A stretch of 64,000 nt of DNA from an uncultured Alphaproteobacteria bacterium (lineage in GTDB: Bacteria; Pseudomonadota; Alphaproteobacteria; RF32; CAG-239). Location: positions 22,463-86,462 of the forward strand of contig CAKQLF010000007.1 in NCBI GenBank assembly GCA_934254585.1, written 5' to 3'. A model generated the notes under the pieces. That model saw only the letters and a program-made list of their open reading frames with translations, searched no databases and had not been told where the DNA came from. Positions within the stretch are counted from its first letter, which is position 1; each line of letters begins with the position of its first letter. Position numbers and translations under genes: made by a program. Below, in pieces: positions 60,180 through 64,000 of this stretch.

Positions 60180-60206
60180 AACCCCGCGCCTAGACACGGG
60201 GTTTTA
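60180..60206. terminator. Hairpin downstream of the autotransporter gene
   Basis: AACCCCG and CGGGGTTTT pair across GCCTAGACA-type loop. The T-run is better on the plus strand, but the position, 39 bases after the autotransporter stop, also fits that gene. The rest of 59848-60179 holds no gene. Confidence 0.5.
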
Positions 60207-60244
60207 AAATGTCCATACAATAGGTTATAAACAAGTCTAAAATA

Positions 60245-63200
60245 TTAGAACGCATATTTAAGGTTTAGAAGACCTGTATGGGCTGAATAATCGTCTCGCC
60301 AATCAAATGAATATGTAAGTCCGATTTTTGCATTGTCGCTAACTGCAACTTCTACGCCAATACCGGTTTCAACTCCCAGTTTTCCATTGCTTTCTTGCGC
60401 CACGGTATATGAAGAGCCATTTGGCAGACTGACTATTGTCGTGTTGTCGTCGTTTTGCAAGTCATAAGTGGCGTTCACAAACGCTTCCGGCGTGACTTTA
60501 TAGCCATTCACCTCGGTTTCGTCGGTCAAATATACCCCCAAAACTCCAGTCAAAACATTGCTATCCGCATCATTATAACTTATGCCGGCACTATCGGTAT
60601 AACCATTATCGCTAATTTTGAAATAGCGCAATCCTGCCTGTGGCCGCAAACGCAGAATATGATTTTCGGCACAGCCATAAAACTCTCGTCCTGCCAAGGT
60701 TTGCAAGCCTAACATCTGCATATCAAAACTACCTTTTATATTTTCACCAAAAGCTTCTTTATTTTGTTCAAAATTCATCCAGTGATATGAGGCCAAACCA
60801 TTAACAAACCAACTGTTGCGGTTATATTCGGTATAGGCGAAAACCGAGTGGTCATCAATGTCAGAGCTCTTGGAACCGCTATCCAAATCGGTCTGCAGAT
60901 AAGCATACCCCGCGCCGATCGTCCAGTTTTTATTAACTTTACCATCAACGGCCGCAACCACGCCGCCGGTATCGGCAGAATAGTCTAAATCACCATTATT
61001 TTTTGCCGACTGATATACCACATTTGTCCAAACTTCCGGTTCATATTCACTGACATCCCCGCCAGACAGACCATAGATACCGCCTTTATTATGACGAGGA
61101 TTCAACCTGTAAGCCACGTTTTTGGTGATTATGTCACCCAAATAACGTCCGGTTTCTAAATTGGCTTGCGTGTTGTCGTTCAAATCATTTAGCGCGCGCG
61201 GCAAATTTCTGTCACCGGCCTGTGCTTGTTTATTAACACTTTCACTTATGTTATTAAACTGCTCATTATTTCCCTTTTGATTGGTAATCGCCAAAATCTC
61301 GTCCGCCTTATCTTTGCCGATGTCAAATTCCTCGGCAATTTCGTTGGCGTTTTTCTTGGAAAAATCCAATGTCAAAGTGTTGTTGTCGTCATTAAGCTTA
61401 AATTCATAATTGTACAGACTGTTGCTAATAATGGTGTTCAACTTCCATTGACCATTGGCGGTATCAACATTGTTGGCAAATTTATAGGTGCCCTCGCCGC
61501 TGACGACGCCGTGTTCGACATAAGTCGAAACATTCAGATTGCTGTCGGCGTTCAATTTAATGTCACCATCGAATTTTCCGCCGCTTTGCTCGGTGTCAGA
61601 AGTTTTGATTTTGTTTACATTGAAAGCTAAAGTTGCATCTTTTTCCAACGTTATATTATTGCCGGAAGAAGTGGCATCATTAAGATTTAACGCAGCGTTT
61701 TCAGCCAGATTAATCTGACCATTACCATTGCCGGTTATGCCTCCGGAAACGGACAGAGAACTGTTCTCTGTCACATTAACAGTACCGGAATTATAGATAT
61801 CATTGGCGGTTTTGACACCGTTCACAATTTTATAATTATCTTTGAAGGCATTGTTGCCGCTAAAGCTGATTTTTCCGGCGTTCCAAATTGCTCCACCATC
61901 AGTTTTTGCATCTGCTCCGCTCACATAGTTGTTGCTGAAATTTGAAGATTGAATATTGGAAATAACGGCTGAGTTGTTGTTATAAATTGCTCCGCCTTGG
62001 GCATAGGCGTTGCTCCCACTACCGGTAGTTTTTGCATAGTTATTACTGAAATTGCCCGAAAGTTTGCCAATACCTATTGAATTTTCATTACCATATATAT
62101 TGGCTATAGCTCCGCCAATAGAAAAAGTGCCGTTTGTTAAAGCGTAGTTGTTATCAAAATTACCGGTTAGCTCGGTGATTTTACCAAAATTAATCAAGGC
62201 ACCGCCGCGAGTTTCCGAAGCACCGCCATTGCTTTCAGTATGGTTATTGTAAAAGCTACCGATAATTGAATTAATCACACTGGCGTCATTATTATTGACA
62301 GCTCCCCCCGAGGTTCTTTTTCCTCCTATAGCATAATTTTTAATAAAGTCGCCTTTAATACCTTTTATTGTGGACTTTAGATTCAAAATTGCACCACCTT
62401 CAGCTCTATAATTTTCAGATAGCGCGTAATTACCAATAAAATCTCCGGTGATGTTGTCGATTGTTCCTTCCTCATTAAGAATCGCTCCACTATTGACTCC
62501 GCTACCATCAGCTTCAATATGGTTATTGATAAATTCGGCAAAAACACTTTCTATTTTTGAGTTTTTATTATAGATAGCACCACCAATAGCTACAATTTTG
62601 TCTGCGTCATTTAAATTACCAACGGCATAATTATTGATAAATTTACCCTCGATTTTACTAATTTCTGAACTATAATTATAAATAGCTCCGCCATAGGCTG
62701 CGTTACCACTAATGTGGTTATTGATGAATTCAGCAAAAACACTTTCTATTTTTGAGTTTTGGTTAAGGATAGCACCGCCACTAGCTCCAATTTTAGTATC
62801 GTCATTTAAATTACCAACGGTATAATTATTGATAAATTTACCCTCGATTTTACCAATTTCTGAACCATTAACATTAAAAATCGCTCCGCCGTAAGCACTA
62901 TCAGTATTAGAAATAATATAGTTGCCGATGTAGTTGCCAATAATTTCCGTGATGTTGGCTGTGTTGCTTTCCGAATAAATAGCTCCTCCAAAAGCGTAGC
63001 CATCACGAACTATATTATTACCAATCATATCGCCTTTGAGAGAAAGTGTACCCCGGTTAATAACGGCTCCACCCCAATTGCCTGAACCACTATTATCTAT
63101 TCGGTTGTTCAAAAAATCACCGCTGATATTCAAGGTATTTCCGGCGGTATTAATCAAAGCACCTCCGTCGACATTTGAAGTGATATCCTTAAAATCCGCA

Positions 63201-63523
63201 GTAATGTCACCGGTTAAATCTGCTTTGCGTTCGTTATAGACTTTGCCGCTCTCGGTGTAACTATAAACAAAATATTGAGATTTGTCGGCAGAAAGGTCAA
63301 TTTTGAACATATTCTTATTAGTTGCATCATAATCTTTGGCACTTATTTCTTTCCAAGTTATGTTTTTTGAAGCGCTTAAATCTTCGGCATTCAGGGTATA
63401 TTCCTCCGCCGAGGCCGTTCCATAAGCAAAAGCAAATAAGCCTAAGTTAATCAAAAAACATTTTTTCAAAACACTACGATATTGTGCATTCAAAAGGCCT
63501 AAAGCCGTACGGGTGTATCTCAT
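60245..63523 (-). CDS. Large autotransporter with Pmp-like GGAI/FxNN repeats
   Basis: A 1092-residue type V secreted protein. An extended signal region (MRYTRTALGLLNAQYRSVLKK, then a hydrophobic core ending ASAEE) is followed by a beta-helical passenger (about 45-720). It consists of alternating GGAI(Y/L/F)N and F(I/L/S)NN(Y/H) motifs, about a dozen pairs, the same two short motifs that define chlamydial polymorphic membrane proteins. A 195-bp in-frame duplication lies inside (62520-62910). The C-terminal autotransporter barrel (about 810-1092) has WTIGAGYAYLQTDL, SFDMQMLGLQTLAGREF and ends in LLNLKYAF with the terminal aromatic. The ATG has AAGAGA before it. Two pairs of a palindromic element flank the gene. 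Confidence 0.9.
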   Translation of the reverse strand: MRYTRTALGLLNAQYRSVLKKCFLINLGLFAFAYGTASAEEYTLNAEDLSASKNITWKEISAKDYDATNKNMFKIDLSADKSQYFVYSYTESGKVYNERKADLTGDITADFKDITSNVDGGALINTAGNTLNISGDFLNNRIDNSGSGNWGGAVINRGTLSLKGDMIGNNIVRDGYAFGGAIYSESNTANITEIIGNYIGNYIISNTDSAYGGAIFNVNGSEIGKIEGKFINNYTVGNLNDDTKIGASGGAILNQNSKIESVFAEFINNHISGNAAYGGAIYNYSSEISKIEGKFINNYAVGNLNDADKIVAIGGAIYNKNSKIESVFAEFINNHIEADGSGVNSGAILNEEGTIDNITGDFIGNYALSENYRAEGGAILNLKSTIKGIKGDFIKNYAIGGKRTSGGAVNNNDASVINSIIGSFYNNHTESNGGASETRGGALINFGKITELTGNFDNNYALTNGTFSIGGAIANIYGNENSIGIGKLSGNFSNNYAKTTGSGSNAYAQGGAIYNNNSAVISNIQSSNFSNNYVSGADAKTDGGAIWNAGKISFSGNNAFKDNYKIVNGVKTANDIYNSGTVNVTENSSLSVSGGITGNGNGQINLAENAALNLNDATSSGNNITLEKDATLAFNVNKIKTSDTEQSGGKFDGDIKLNADSNLNVSTYVEHGVVSGEGTYKFANNVDTANGQWKLNTIISNSLYNYEFKLNDDNNTLTLDFSKKNANEIAEEFDIGKDKADEILAITNQKGNNEQFNNISESVNKQAQAGDRNLPRALNDLNDNTQANLETGRYLGDIITKNVAYRLNPRHNKGGIYGLSGGDVSEYEPEVWTNVVYQSAKNNGDLDYSADTGGVVAAVDGKVNKNWTIGAGYAYLQTDLDSGSKSSDIDDHSVFAYTEYNRNSWFVNGLASYHWMNFEQNKEAFGENIKGSFDMQMLGLQTLAGREFYGCAENHILRLRPQAGLRYFKISDNGYTDSAGISYNDADSNVLTGVLGVYLTDETEVNGYKVTPEAFVNATYDLQNDDNTTIVSLPNGSSYTVAQESNGKLGVETGIGVEVAVSDNAKIGLTYSFDWRDDYSAHTGLLNLKYAF
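62520..62910. repeat. 195-bp in-frame direct duplication in the passenger domain
   Basis: GATAAATTTACCCTCGATTT occurs at 62636 and again at 62831, and GCAAAAACACTTTCTATTTT at 62538 and 62733, both exactly 195 bases apart. The unit encodes 65 residues (KFINNY...SKIESVFAEFINNH...ISKIEG). Confidence 0.85.
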
Positions 63524-63532
63524 ATTTTTTCT

Positions 63533-63559
63533 CTTATATCAATAATTTAGTTCACTCAA
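63533..63559 (-). promoter_or_regulatory. Possible promoter of the autotransporter gene
   Basis: Minus-strand TTGAGT (63554-63559) and TATAAG (63533-63538), spacer 15, close to the start codon. Copy 3 of the palindromic element begins directly next to the -35 box. Confidence 0.35.
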
Positions 63560-63598
63560 AAGAGTCCATAAAAAACCACCGTTATTTTTGGACTCTTT
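63558..63598 (+). repeat. Palindromic element copy 3
   Basis: AAAGAGTCC (63559-63567), AACCACCG (63574-63581), TTATTTTTGGACTC (63582-63595). GTCC and GGAC ends are 30 bases apart. Same orientation as copy 1. Confidence 0.7.
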
Positions 63599-63703
63599 TT
63601 TTGCTATATTTTTGAGTATAGAAAAAATGTGCAAATATTGCAATAACTTTTTATATTTTCAACATTTTTTCTGGTTTAGTGATTTTTTTGATTTTCCATT
63701 TTT

Positions 63704-63744
63704 GAGAGTCCGTTTTAAACGGTGGTTTAAATTGGACTTTAAAA
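63704..63744 (-). repeat. Palindromic element copy 4
   Basis: GAGTCCGTTTTAAACGG (63706-63722), TGGTTTAAATTGGACTTTAAAA (63723-63744). GTCC and GGAC ends are 30 bases apart; core orientation as in copy 2. Flanked on the left by an AT-rich gap and on the right by AT-rich DNA. Confidence 0.7.
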
Positions 63745-63746
63745 GA

Positions 63747-64000
63747 AGAAAAAATAAGGGAGAATCAAAGTGTTAGAAAATGGCAAAATGGGGTGTTTAA
63801 GACGGGTTTTTGAGGTGATTTTGGGACACAATGTCATTAATCGGCACTTTTTAAGGGGTATTTACAGACGCCTTTTCTGGGTTATTTGTGGGCACTTCTT
63901 TAGCGTCACAATTCGCGGGTGCCTCTTTAATGTCATCAACTCAGATGAAAAAGTTATACACAGAGAGATTTAGCTTTAGCATTAAGAGTGATTAAAATCT
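63747..64000. other. Intergenic end of the window, degenerate GC-richer segments
   Basis: No gene is supported here. Loosely similar segments AATGTCATTAATCGGCAC (63830-63847), GGGCACTTCTTTAGCGTCAC (63892-63911) and GGGTGCCTCTTTAATGTCAT (63918-63937) repeat, and resemble AAATGTCATTTGCGGGCAC at 3873-3891 inside the pilin leader. They could be remnants of a dispersed repeat. Confidence 0.35.

Noticed and set aside
63588..63973. Two short open frames at the right end
   Set aside because: One runs through palindromic element copy 4, both lack ribosome sites, and their composition (Phe/Lys-rich) reflects AT-rich intergenic DNA.

Overview
The window looks like chromosome of an AT-rich alphaproteobacterium living without oxygen, probably host-associated. 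Alphaproteobacterial signs are a LexA box of the GAAC-N7-GAAC type ahead of a Y-family polymerase, a short HPr kinase lacking the N-terminal domain, and ihfA followed by a MerR-like gene. Anaerobic life is suggested by a monomeric [FeFe] hydrogenase with the maturases HydF and HydG (HydE is not in the window). The lineage is inferred from gene content and sites, not from a marker-gene tree.

Layout. 1-7 kb: 3' part of an unknown gene, phoB and rpe, a ferritin-like gene, tRNA-Ala, a Mpi-like serine invertase, a strong promoter driving a structured RNA of about 160 nt, a type IV pilin-like gene with palindromic DNA inside its leader, and a flavoprotein. 7-12.3 kb: tRNA-Ser with a 39-bp tandem repeat, an SOS-type polymerase, HU, lipoproteins and tRNA-Asp. 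12.4-19.6 kb: an M23 peptidase and a Bat-type operon (DUF4381, BatA, BatB-TPR, BatD). 19.6-25.3 kb: a tightly packed run with a degenerate SNase-like protein, tsaE, hprK, mlaE, mlaF, radA and cvpA. 25.4-28.4 kb: small lipoproteins and membrane proteins. 28.4-41.6 kb: hydG, a coiled-coil membrane protein, prfC, tRNA-Leu, tig, a sirtuin, a Clostridium-type MurG, rmuC, hfq-hflX and two unknown genes. 41.6-46 kb: the str operon rpsL-rpsG-fusA-tuf. 46-55.4 kb: a beta-barrel protein, an unknown membrane protein, hydF-tatD, alr, ihfA and its MerR-like partner, oligoendopeptidase F and two small membrane proteins. 55.4-59.8 kb: the collinear set hydA-murF-nrdR-nusB-def. 60-64 kb: a large autotransporter with Pmp-like repeats, flanked on both sides by pairs of a short palindromic element.

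How it fits together. Most of the window is core housekeeping: translation, cell wall, DNA repair and envelope lipid transport. The accessory interest lies in four places: the invertase/RNA/pilin block near tRNA-Ala, the repeat-flanked autotransporter, the placement of the hydrogenase at the head of a cell-wall/ribonucleotide-reductase-regulator/translation operon, and seven genes that share sigma70-like promoters followed by A/T-rich leaders with no Shine-Dalgarno sequence.
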